DNA of 28,702 bases from Pigoraptor chileana. Lineage: Eukaryota; Opisthokonta; Filasterea. Below are positions 1 through 9,525 of this stretch, piece by piece. Made by a program: the position numbers and the translations under genes. The stretch spans positions 1 through 28,702 of the forward strand of contig CALSCR010003089.1 in NCBI GenBank assembly GCA_943704495.1, given 5' to 3'. Every line of letters starts with the position of its first letter. Position 1 is the first letter of the stretch. Below the pieces are notes generated by a model. It was not told the origin of the DNA, did not search any database, and saw only the letters and a program-made list of their open reading frames with translations.

Positions 1-75
<75 letters not shown>
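1..75. repeat. (TG)n microsatellite, pure 75 bp
   Basis: The window opens in an uninterrupted TG array that probably continues upstream. Degenerate TG/TTTG sequence follows to about position 400. It lies on the downstream side of the kelch-gene exon ending at 508. It is therefore probably inside an intron of that gene, read as (CA)n on the sense strand. Open frames of alternating Cys-Val here are repeat artefacts. Confidence 0.95.
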
Positions 76-78
<3 letters not shown>

Positions 79-507
79 TGTTTGTGTTTGAGTGTGTGTG
101 TGTGTTTGCGTGTGTGTGTGCCGGCCCGCATGACATCGTGTGTGTGCTGTATTGTGTGTGTGAATGTGTATGTCTGTGTTTGTGTGGAATGGTGTGTTTG
201 TGTGTTGTATATATTTATAAGTGGTGTGTGTGTGTTTGTTTTTGTGTGCGTATGTGCATGTGTGTGAGAGTACTTGCTGTGTGAGAGTGATGTCTGCACT
301 GTGTGTGTTTTCTGTGTGAGTATTGTGTGTGCGTGCGTGTGTGTGTGTCTGCGGGCCCGTGTGTTACATTTGTATGTATGCATCGGCATGTGTGTATATT
401 GAAGGATTCATGTTCGGATTTAACGAGCTCGATTATAGGCAACGCCCCAGAAAGTGGACAGTCTGAGGGCCGTGCTCATGGAGAGTCTCAAAAGACAGAA
501 TACTCAC

Positions 508-1068
508 GGTCCAACAGAATCTTGGTATCCCCCGAATATATATATTCGACCGTCGCTGGGGTAGTACACGGCAGAGTGGTCGCATCTCGGTGCCGGTGGG
601 GTCCCTTGCGTGTCCAGTAACCTTAACGATGCAATCCCATATGAATAATATAAGAATCTTATTTGTACGCACAGTACTGGCTGTGTTGGTTTCAGTTGGT
701 GTTGATTGCGCAATCAGAGTGTCCATCCCGGCATATGGCGCATCCAGCATCGTGTCAGTATCGTGTGTATATACATTAATACTTGGAATATACGTGATGC
801 ACTGACAGCAAAAATTCAATTGCAAAATACATATTTGAACCCCACACAGCGGCAGTAATTATAACCGAACCGGAGAGAGACAAATGTAACTGTCATGACA
901 CGAGAGCTCGAGGGTCAAACGTAAAGTCCGTTATCAGTACTCTATGAACATGATTGATTGGAGACTCCGATCGGCCCACCTCCAAACAAGATCGCCTTTT
1001 GCCCTGTGAACACACAGCGATGCTGCCATAGTCATCACAGCCGCAAGAATAACAAGTGACGATGCCAT
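508..1068 (-). CDS. Secreted or lumenal kelch-repeat protein, N-terminal exons (partial)
   Basis: Two exons are supported: 980..1068 and 508..621. The ATG at 1068 is the first in frame. It opens a hydrophobic signal-peptide-like segment (MASSLVILAAVMTMAASLC), which predicts entry into the secretory pathway. Exon 1 ends at AG before a GTGGGC donor (phase 2). Exon 2 starts with G after a TTAAG acceptor, restoring an Arg codon, so the join reads DLVWRLLDTQGTPPAPR. Exon 2 carries one kelch blade: W-x-L-L, G-x-x-P-x-P-R, H-S-A-V, then I-Y-I-F-G-G-Y. It ends at a consensus GTGAGT donor (507 down to 502). Kelch blades build beta-propellers from several repeats, so most of the protein must lie in exons at or beyond the window start. 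I found no convincing third exon in 1-500. The kelch assignment is firm. The signal peptide and the exon 1 join are inference from phase and sequence. The partner or function is unknown. Confidence 0.72.
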
Positions 1069-2538
1069 TGTCCTGACCGATACCCGGCCGGCGTGCCGCC
1101 ACTGACCGGCTGACAAACTCTGCAAGACTAGCTGAGTGTTGTTCCTGCCCGGGATTGGGCGTCAGAGTAATGTCTGTCGGTGCCAGCCGACTGGTCGTCA
1201 CTGAGCGGCTTCTGCCCGTGACGGTCAGAGATCACTGAATCAGCCGGCACTGCCGTGCTCGCACTGCCACTGAGCTCGGCCCGGATAGTCGGTGGCGACT
1301 CGCAACGGTAAAAAAATAGTCGCGGAAGTGCACCACCGTGTACGCGTGCCCTGCTGCTGCTCGGACCGTGGAACGACCACTATTAGGACCTCAAGCGTCA
1401 AACTGGCTGCCGCGCAAGAAAAATGTGTCCGTCGCGGGATGTGAACCGGAGCCAGTTACCTTATGCGGCGACGGGCGGCCTGCCGAGCGGGCACCGTGAC
1501 GTGCTCACTGGCAGCCGCTGTGCGCAAATCTACTGATCTCGAAAAGTCGACTTCAGTTCGGCACCGAAGAAGAGCTGAACGCAAACTAAGTAGACCGAGA
1601 GTCCGATGAAATGCGGGTGATTATAGGACTGACTCATAAACACGTTAGCTAATAGTAACACGCGTCACTGAGACGGCTCAGTAACTGCCGACACCAGCGG
1701 CGTTCGGCGAAATCAGACTCTGGACGGATGGCCGGCATGCGTGCGAGCAACTGTCGGCCCGGCGATTCTGTCAAAGAAACGTGCCCCAGTGCCGGACTGC
1801 GGTCCGTGCAACGACACTCGGACACGCTGCCGGTGGCTCAAAATTCGGTTTTCAGTATACGCAGTGACGCCGAACTGCATGCTGGCCGCTCTGCACTCCT
1901 CAGATTAGCCACGACTCGGACACCGACTCAGTCTGATGCCGCCTTCGGGGCAGTGTGGAACTATGCATAATGAATCAGCCGGTTTGGAGGCACTGGCGCC
2001 GAAATCACTGCCCCACGACACCGCGGGTGCTCGGCGCCGCGGGCACGCGGCTGATGTCCGCAGCCGTCTCAAGTGCGGCCACCGAGTCAGGCTGTGCCTC
2101 TCTGTGGCCGGTGCTTGTCAATGGAGCGCTAATGAAGGTCGCAAGCCAGTGCGCCTGCTACATGCGGTCTTTCTTCGGTGCTTGTCCGATAACTGTCAGT
2201 ATGACGCACACCTGCTTTGGCTTCAGAGCAACAACAATTGCGGTCTTTCGGGCCCGGTCTTTCTTCTGACGGACAAACAACAAAATCTCGATGAATGTTA
2301 CGATCGTAAACCACCACCATCCTAAATTTTTAATTTTTTTCCGACCTCGGGAAAACGGGCACTCGGACTTACAATGGCAAGGAACAACCGTGAGTGTGAG
2401 TAGGAAGCAAGCTGACCTGAAGAAACGCTGACTGAAGTGCTGGTCACCACTCGAATGAGCTCTCTTAAGTAACACTGTGCGCCATTCTGTGTTGCGTCTA
2501 TAGCGTTTGGCACTCACAGCCGATATCTTGCGGGGGGA
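1069..2538. other. Gene-free divergent spacer
   Basis: About 1.5 kb between the start of the kelch gene (-) and the start of the unknown intronless gene (+). Short open frames on both strands show no family similarity, and I regard them as chance. The stretch is unusually rich in CACTGA/TCAGTG-type words between about 1100 and 2250. A short T-run lies at about 2326-2340. Promoters of both flanking genes presumably lie here, but I see no clear TATA box or other core element. Confidence 0.6.
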
Positions 2539-4950
2539 ATGGCGGACCCAACGCACAGACGAGTCCAACCGCCGACGCCAGTGTCGCCAACAAGAGATGC
2601 ACGTGCTCTTGACACAAACAGAACTCCTGCGGCGGACATCAACAGTCGTATTGCTGCCCTCGAATTCAAATGCATGTCCATCGCTTCGTTAAAATCCGAG
2701 GTAGACTTGATGGAAGCATACTGCCAGATGCTCTCGCGTAAGAATGCATTTCTGGAGGAGCAGATTGCGACTTTGTTCAGAATGGTGTCGCAAGTCACCA
2801 ACTCGGTCAACGAATCGAAGAGTGACCGGCAACGCGAGGATGGAAATGCTTCGAGCGAACAAATTGCAAAGCTTTCGAAAATGATGTCACAATTGAGCGA
2901 CTGCGTCGAAGAACTGAAGAGGGAGAGCCGCGACGGTCCTTGTGAGAGAGATGCACAGAACAGAACACCAGCGCACGTGACGCATGAGGACTGCGAACTG
3001 CCGCGCGAGGATGTCGAAACTGCTACAACGCCCCACGGTGCTGAGCATCCGGGAATTCCGCTCTTGTCATCTCACGCATCTGCTGATGTGCGCACGAAAC
3101 AAGGGCACGATGTCGAGGTCTCGTCTTCGCCGCCGTCGCAGCCTGAGCAGCAGCAGAGCCCCGGAAACGATCGTGCCGACAGCAACAGCCCTGAAAAGAA
3201 GCGTGCGGACAGCACCAGCCCTGGAAAGGATCGTGCCGACAGCAACAGCCCTGAAATGAAGCGTACGGTCAGCACCAGCCCTGGAAAGGATCGTGCCGAC
3301 AGCAACAGCCCTGGAAAGGATCGTGCCGACAGCAACAGCCCTAGAAAGGACCATGCCTATAGCAGCAGTGTGGATGATAGCGCTGCAGAGTCGATGGACT
3401 CGGAGGATGATCGCAGCGACGCCCATGACGGCAGTAACGTCGCATGTGACGGCTCGGTGGCGAACAGTGCATTCGGTGGAAGTAACAGCTACAACAGCGA
3501 CAGAGACTCTGATTGTGACATGCAGCCAACGGTACGTAGACGGCAAACGACTGCACTAAACTCAATTGTGCGGATATTTGCGCGCAAAGGGGTTGACATA
3601 CGGGCAGCGGCTGAGCCAACATGTGACGGTGGGAACGGCGTCGTGGATGCAGCAGAGGGACGTGAAAGGCACTCTGCTGACTCCCCACTCACTGCAGCCG
3701 TCGGCGAGAACACCGCACTGCATCGCCGCAGGATGCGTCGCGTGCCTAAGCGATATGTGGGAACTGTGGGCCACGCTGCACGTGACAAAGTTGACGGAGA
3801 TGACGCACGTGACGGAGATGACGGAGGTGACACCTCGTGCCCCAGGGATGGGATGCTGATGAAGAGAAGGCGCGAAGCTGTGCCCCATTTGAACGAGATG
3901 GAAGGCGACGAAGCGGTCGTGAAGAGGCGCCGCACTCTCGTTGAGCAGCCACGGCGACTAACTTCGCTGCTGGACCGCACATCCCGCGAGGCCATCGGCG
4001 GCGATCCTGTCGCTTACATCAGACAGCTGACGTCATTAAGTCTGAAAGATTCACTGCAATTGCGCAAGGAATGTGACAGTCTTCCAGTGGCGGCCTTCGA
4101 GCGTCTGTATCCGCGCCGCAAAAACCACACGGATCCGGCCCCACGTGTCACCCACCGCGTGATAGGCTGCGACAGCGTCATCGCTCGGATGACCGACGCA
4201 CAGTGCGTCAAGGTATCAACTGGGGACCGATGGAGCCGCGAATACACCGTCGCATATCGCGATTTGTTGCATTGGTGCTCTGTCGTAGAGAAGTTGATTG
4301 AGCAAGTGGAGGCGGCCTGCATTTGTGCCGGCGTGCCCAGAGACGTTCAAACTGCACTCATCGAATCCGATATGGACAGTGTAATTGTGGACGCGTCGCC
4401 GCAATCACAAGTGCGGCTGACTGTGCGGGATCTCGTCTCTGTCGTGCAGCATGGAATGTGTATATGGCTGCAGAACAATATCGCGCGCCGCGTGTGCGAT
4501 GAGCTCAATGCGCGCCTTGCGGGGGCGGCTGAGCGTGCCGGGGCGGAACGTGCACATCACGTGCGCGCCATTCTCGATGGCGACTGCCTTCCAGCGGGCA
4601 ACGTGGATGCCAATCCCGAACACATCACCCTCGTACATGTGCAGAGGCGGCATCGGCGCTACTGGGCGGTGCTTTATCGCAAGGGGCTTGCCACCTACGT
4701 GTATGCGCCGTTTGAGTTGATTGAGAAGGCGAACTTCAACGATCTCGAGTTTGTGGGCGCTCCTATCATATCTCACTGCAAAGTCGAGGAGGAGCTCAAG
4801 CGCATCAGGAAGAACAACGACCACGACTTTTTTCTGTGCCTCGCAGAGATGAATAGACTATGTTTTGGGGACGAGGATGACAAGCACATTCCCTCGAACA
4901 GGCCCGGGCTGCTGCAGACTCTGCTGGCGAGCACCATGGACACAAACTGA
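2539..4950 (+). CDS. Unrecognised intronless protein, 803 aa, probably nuclear
   Basis: One uninterrupted reading frame of 803 codons. The ATG at 2539 has G at -3 and G at +4. I do not recognise the family. Residues about 30-130 are polar heptad-like sequence (NSRIAALEFKCMSIASLKSE, then QIATLFRMVSQVTNSV) suggesting a coiled coil. Residues 208-274 are a Ser-Pro-Lys-Asp-Arg repeat region encoded by tandem 30-bp units. Residues about 275-330 are acidic and Ser/Asp-rich. Basic clusters at about 395-405 (HRRRMRRVPKR), 442-445 (KRRR) and 462-465 (KRRR) look like nuclear localisation signals. From about 475 to the end the sequence is globular in composition, with alternating helices and a W/Y-rich stretch (RRYWAVLYRKGLATYVYAPF). 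I see no transposase DDE triad, zinc-finger spacing or nucleotide-binding loop. Its lack of introns contrasts with most neighbours. A chromatin or DNA-associated role is only a guess from the charge pattern. Confidence 0.85.
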   Translation: MADPTHRRVQPPTPVSPTRDARALDTNRTPAADINSRIAALEFKCMSIASLKSEVDLMEAYCQMLSRKNAFLEEQIATLFRMVSQVTNSVNESKSDRQREDGNASSEQIAKLSKMMSQLSDCVEELKRESRDGPCERDAQNRTPAHVTHEDCELPREDVETATTPHGAEHPGIPLLSSHASADVRTKQGHDVEVSSSPPSQPEQQQSPGNDRADSNSPEKKRADSTSPGKDRADSNSPEMKRTVSTSPGKDRADSNSPGKDRADSNSPRKDHAYSSSVDDSAAESMDSEDDRSDAHDGSNVACDGSVANSAFGGSNSYNSDRDSDCDMQPTVRRRQTTALNSIVRIFARKGVDIRAAAEPTCDGGNGVVDAAEGRERHSADSPLTAAVGENTALHRRRMRRVPKRYVGTVGHAARDKVDGDDARDGDDGGDTSCPRDGMLMKRRREAVPHLNEMEGDEAVVKRRRTLVEQPRRLTSLLDRTSREAIGGDPVAYIRQLTSLSLKDSLQLRKECDSLPVAAFERLYPRRKNHTDPAPRVTHRVIGCDSVIARMTDAQCVKVSTGDRWSREYTVAYRDLLHWCSVVEKLIEQVEAACICAGVPRDVQTALIESDMDSVIVDASPQSQVRLTVRDLVSVVQHGMCIWLQNNIARRVCDELNARLAGAAERAGAERAHHVRAILDGDCLPAGNVDANPEHITLVHVQRRHRRYWAVLYRKGLATYVYAPFELIEKANFNDLEFVGAPIISHCKVEEELKRIRKNNDHDFFLCLAEMNRLCFGDEDDKHIPSNRPGLLQTLLASTMDTN
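3161..3360 (+). repeat. In-frame 30-bp tandem repeat in the unknown gene
   Basis: Six full 30-bp units start at 3181, 3211, 3241, 3271, 3301 and 3331, with a partial unit before them. Each encodes ten residues of the form S-(N/T)-S-P-x-K-(D/K)-R-A-D. Units alternate between a GKDR type and an E-(K/M)-K-R type, hinting at a 60-bp higher-order unit. Ser-Pro and basic residues in every unit would make it a candidate array of proline-directed kinase sites. Confidence 0.95.
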
Positions 4951-5847
4951 GCGCGTGTGCGATGTGTGACCAGTGCGTTGTTGTCTGTACATTGTGTTGT
5001 GGCAATCTGCCTGTGCAGCTTTATGACCCTCCCGCCCAGCATGGTGCTATTCTGGCGTTGTCTGGTCGTTTTCGTGGTCAGTGGTGCTGCATTGTCTGAT
5101 ATTATATCGTGGAAATACCTCGCTGTGAAGCATTGCATTTTGTGGATGCGGATTGTTTTTATTGACCCAGTAATGACAATTTGGAGCTGTGACTATCCTC
5201 TCCCTTGAAGTCCAATCTGCCTGTTGCCGTGTTCCCGCCGCGTGTGCTTCTGATGCGTTGAAAGTCGAAGTGATCTTTAGAATGGATATGAGGACAGAGT
5301 GCATGCTTCAGAGTAGAATTTCTGTTGTGAGATAATTTTGCCGGTCAGGTCACCTCAGTTGCGGCATCGTCAGTCCGGACAATGTTGTAACCAAATGACC
5401 AGTATGAAGGACTTCATATCAGGGCAGGACCATCCGTGACACGAATCGCTGATTGTTTTGCACTCACGCAAGACGCTGTTGTCGTCAACTGCCACCGGAA
5501 GAAGGAGCTCTGCTGCGCAGTTGCGCTACAAATCCATTGTTTATAGGCAGTGTGCTCTCAATCTACCTCTGCTTTTCCGGTGGTGATCTGTTGGGAGGTC
5601 AGTCGGGTCAGGTCCAGTGGCAGACCACTCGACATATATTTGAGGTGCACACAACGACAACAAACGGCGAAAGCAAAAGCAATAGCAACACCAATAACAG
5701 CAACAACAAACAACAACAACAACAACAAACAGCAACAACAGCAACAGCAACAATAACGACACCATAATATCACGTACGACTGCACGCGACAAGTTTGGCC
5801 GAGCGACGCACGCAGCAGCTGAGCCACAGCTGCTCGACAGTACCAAA
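4951..5847. other. Intergenic region and 5' leader before the DUF4336 gene
   Basis: Holds the 3' flank of the unknown gene and the upstream region of the next gene. Open frames here are short and show no recognisable similarity. A short match (5197-5214) to the dispersed intronic sequence described in the findings is present. The last 200 bp hold a CAA/CAG-type trinucleotide-rich run. No gene is supported. Confidence 0.6.
5655..5765. repeat. CAA/CAN trinucleotide-rich tract
   Basis: Imperfect (AAC)n/(CAA)n sequence, purest at about 5703-5733. It lies about 80 bp upstream of the ATG at 5848, so it is probably 5' leader or promoter DNA. The poly-Gln and poly-Leu frames crossing it are artefacts of the repeat. 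Confidence 0.85.
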
Positions 5848-8387
5848 ATGGCGACGCATCGGTTTGGCCATGTCACTAAAGTTGCAGACAATCTCTGGAC
5901 GGTGCACACGCCGTTCTCGTTCTTTGGGTTCGACATCAACAACCGCATGTTGATTATAAATGTGCCCTCCACGCGCACAATTGCTCTCATCAACGCCGTC
6001 AAGCCACAGGATGCCTTTGTCGAGGAGATCAGAGACATCGAACGTCAGACGGGGAGCGAAGTCAAGTAAGCTGTGTATATGTACATATATATTTTCAATA
6101 CGGCCATTGGGGAATGTGCCGCATGTATGTATTCCGAGTAGCGATGCCGGGACTGGCAGTTCAGTTTGCATATTAATACTGCTTTTCGTCGATCCACAGC
6201 TTTCAACTTCTGTGCGCAGTTTTCGATGTCAGTGTACTCTCAATTGGTCCCCCTAATGTTGCGCGGGGTTTTTTGTGCAATTGAAAACGTGGAGCATAAG
6301 TAGTGGCCATATTGTCCGCGCTACAGCGCAGATTAACTGTGTGTGGGTGTCCTATTGTCTGTGTCTGTGTTGGTGTGTGTGTCTGTGAATCTGTGTTGGT
6401 GTGTGTGCAACATGTGCACTACCGCAGGTACATTATTGCACCCGGCGACGGACACCATCTATTCTTGAGTCACTATGTGCCACTGTTCCCGAAGGCCTCA
6501 ATCTTCATACCCCCGGGAAGGATACAAACTGCGCAGAAAGGTATTCATCGCAACGTTCTGCAAGTATGAGCAATAGTTTCTGTCGTAGTGATCAGACGAT
6601 TGAGATGGTGGCGGTGCCCACTAGTCACTGCAGTTGTGCGATCAATGGGGACATGCATGTGTGCGTGTGCGTGTGCATGTGTATATGTAAGTTTATGTAT
6701 GTTTGTATCGTGTATATGTGAGTTTGTACGCCCGCGCACTACTGAATGGTCCTTCTGTCAATGTCCGCTGGATCCTGATGCGGTGTGCCGTGATACTGCG
6801 CAGATCTCAAATGCACCCTGATTGATCAAGCAGACCCCTTGCCTGAGCTGCGTCCCGATATTGTGGTCCACCGGTTTGATGGGTGAGCGGCATTTATGCA
6901 TTTGCATGCATGAATTGCTCACACTCGCACAACACACACACACACACACCTCACATATACCCACACACACACTCACACACACACACCTCACATATACCCA
7001 CATACACCTCACATATACGCACACACACACACACTCACACACACACACACAATCACAAATGCATGATAAACCACAATGACACACTGATACACATAATAAG
7101 TTCACAACAGGCACACAATTGCACATGCGCTCTCGTGCGACTATAGATAAACACAGACACACGCACACACACATGTATATATACGTATTTATATATATAC
7201 ATGAATATATATACGTCCGGACACATCTGAAGCAGTTCATCATTGTACACATTAATGGCAGGCTCCGCCGACCGCCTCCGTACGATCGTGACATTCCACG
7301 CCCCGAGCTGTTCTTCCTTCACGCACCCACGGGAACCCTCTATTGCTGCGACATGCTCATGTACAACGACTTTGAGCCGGGATGGTTCCAAAGAAAGGCA
7401 CGTATGTCTGTGAGGGCGAGTTGGAGTGAGTGATGTCATTCATGTTGCGTCGTCGAATTTTTAGTTTCCATTGGCCGCCGCCTGTTGTGATTGGGGACTC
7501 AATTGTCTATGCCTGGAGTAAATCAATGTCCAGGGTCACGTGTACTGCCCACACATGCCCAACGGACTTTTGAATCGGAGTATGAGTTCATGCCAATGCC
7601 GTGCAGTCGCTTCAGTTGCATCTTCAGCTGCCGCTTTGGTTTAAGTGATTGACAGCACTCGCCGTCGGTCTCTCTCCCCTTCTGAGTTGTGGAGTCCATC
7701 GGCGCAGCGCCATAGACACTGACATGAACCCTACATCTCTGTTGCCCCTCACGTGCACAGGTTGTCGGACTGAAGGCGTTTAAGATCCAGTTCCACGTCA
7801 GCGGAATGGGATCCATCGCTGACGTCGATAAGGCGCGAGCGTCTGTCCGTCACGTACTCAGCTGGGATTTTGACCGATTCATGTGAGTGTCCAGATTGCA
7901 TGTACGTCATGTTTCCTCCGATGAGAGTCGAGTGACAGCGCGGGTATTGAATCAGTAGGCTGTGGTATAATACTGACTTGTGTGACGCCACTGAGATTAG
8001 TTACTAACTGAACCGCCCTTTGTTGGTACGGCAAAGGCTGCACTGAGATATGTATCAGACGAAGCCGACGGACTTTCTGACTGACACGACCAATTGTATA
8101 GTTATGCATGTTATAATGGCGATCGCTAAGTTAACCGAAATGTATCATAATAATGATTCCCCATTTGATGTCGCTCGCTGTCTGTAATCAACATGCCCAC
8201 CGGCGGCGACTCCGAATCGCAACTGAATTGGGTGAACGCATCACAACCCTTTCTGATCGATTCCAATCCGCTCGGCAATGGCCTGACTTGACACAGTGGA
8301 GCTCATGGCAGCCTTCACAGCATTGTCGATGTCGGCGCAAAAGAGCTCGTTCGTGAGGCGTTTCTGTTCCTCGAACCCAAGAATTGA
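5848..8387 (+). CDS. DUF4336 family protein (metallo-beta-lactamase-like fold), 256 aa, six exons
   Basis: Exons: 5848..6065, 6428..6540, 6804..6882, 7262..7409, 7761..7882, 8297..8387. All junctions are GT-AG and in phase, giving 771 nt. The ATG follows ACCAAA, a good initiation context. The order of motifs is that of the DUF4336 family: N-terminal W-T-V-H-T-P-F and N-N-R-M-L-I-I-N-V-P, then I-I-A-P-G-D-G-H-H-L-F-L, then F-P-K-A-S-I-F-I-P-P-G-R, then E-L-F-F-L-H-A-P-T-G-T-L-Y-C-C-D, then D-F-D-R-F-I-G-A-H-G. The paired His, the later Asp and the terminal His-Gly recall the degenerate metal site of metallo-beta-lactamase-like proteins. The family length (about 250 aa) matches. Reaction and substrate are unknown. 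At exon 4 an alternative acceptor at 7235 would leave the frame out of phase, so I chose the one at 7261. No signal peptide or membrane segment is evident. Confidence 0.85.
6930..7060. repeat. CA-rich array in DUF4336 intron 3
   Basis: Imperfect (CA)n in which a CCTCACATATACCCAC-like motif recurs about three times. It is wholly inside the intron 6883-7261. Shorter TG-rich runs occur in introns 1 (about 6335-6415) and 2 (about 6655-6720). Confidence 0.85.
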
Positions 8388-9525
8388 GTTTCCCTGTCAA
8401 TGGGTGCGGCCTTATCAATTTGATGACAGTTGTGATGCCATGGATGGCCGATAATAGTTCTTTACATTGAGAGGTCTCATTCCACTGAATAAGTAAACAT
8501 GCAATCCATTCAGTTAATTAAGACCGCAAGTCCGGCATTACGGGCCAAAGCCTGATAACATTCTTAGCTTCCAACCACGGCAGGACTATATTATTGTTAT
8601 ATTTTCTGTACTCTCGTCAGAAAGTTAACATATTGCGGTTAGCCAATTCAGTTGGATACTGTCTCGTCTATGGTAACCATCCCCCGTGCCGGCCTCCGAT
8701 TCGGTGCTGTAACCGACTGGATGCCTGGCAGAAGGACGTTAGGTGGTGTGATCGAGCCCGCCTGGGACTCCTCAAGCATTTGATCAATTAGCTATGCGTG
8801 TGCATTGTTTTTTTAGCAACCGCGCTCTGTCCGCGGATGTGCTGAACTGAGTGATGCGGCTGTGACCGCCGGAGTGTGTCAATGCCAATTATGAGATAAA
8901 TAATTCCGAGTTTGATTCTACCATCATCGCCTGCGGTGTGAGGGCCACAGTGACCACGACGCAACTCGGACTGCCAGGCGAGGGCAGCCAACCGACATGA
9001 ACAATAGCAGGTGGACGTGGGCTAAAATGCACTTCATTATTAAATTTAATAGCTTCGATTGACAGTGACGCGTGTTGTGAGCGTGACAATCGAACAACGG
9101 CAGTCGAGAAAAGGGTTTGCCGATTCAAACGACAACTCGAGTTGGTGTAAATGACACAGTCGCTTGCTTAACAGTAACTGTTGCGCCATTGAAATTCCCT
9201 CGAAGACGCACATACACACACATACGCGTAGTACTCATATTCATTTGAACCGGCAACAAATGCATTGCGCTCTACTTTGACGTGCACCATCAAATGAGCG
9301 CATCCATTCGGCATCGGCCTTCCTCCGTGCCGCATAAAGTATCGATTCAGACAGTCAAATACATACAGTGTTGTGCTTTCATTCGGTCAATTCAGACAAT
9401 CAAAACAGCGATGGCAAGGGCATTGAGTCCTCAGTACCAGTCCTCAATACCCCTGAGCGATGGTATTTAGTGTTTTCAGATCAGACAACAAACGGCGACT
9501 GTTGTCGGCACGTCGGAGTTTCAGC
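8388..9525. other. Convergent intergenic region
   Basis: About 1.1 kb between the stop of the DUF4336 gene (+) and the stop of the channel gene (-). It is more AT-rich than the flanking coding DNA. Short frames on both strands show no similarity to anything I know. A stretch near 8640 resembles a tRNA A box, but no matching tRNA fold follows. I see no gene here. Confidence 0.6.

Noticed and set aside
1426-1500. tRNA-like 75-nt segment on the minus strand ending in a T-run, with a B-box-like GGTTCACATCC
   Set aside because: The conserved A58 position is C, the T stem has two mismatches, the acceptor strands do not pair and no sound anticodon loop forms. At best it is a decayed tRNA-derived remnant.
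1728-2325. Plus-strand frames of 80-129 codons at 1728-2325
   Set aside because: Overlapping frames in GC-rich spacer with no family similarity, coding-like repeats or splice context.
6758-7439. Long minus-strand frames rich in Cys/Val/Tyr and plus-strand His/Thr frames over 6800-7440
   Set aside because: Created by CA/TG and TA microsatellites in DUF4336 introns. The real exons at 6804-6882 and 7262-7409 are on the plus strand.
8640-8775. A-box-like TTAGCCAATTCAGTTGG followed by a B-box-like TGATCGAGCCC
   Set aside because: Spacing is about 115 bp and no cloverleaf can be drawn, so it was not called as a tRNA.
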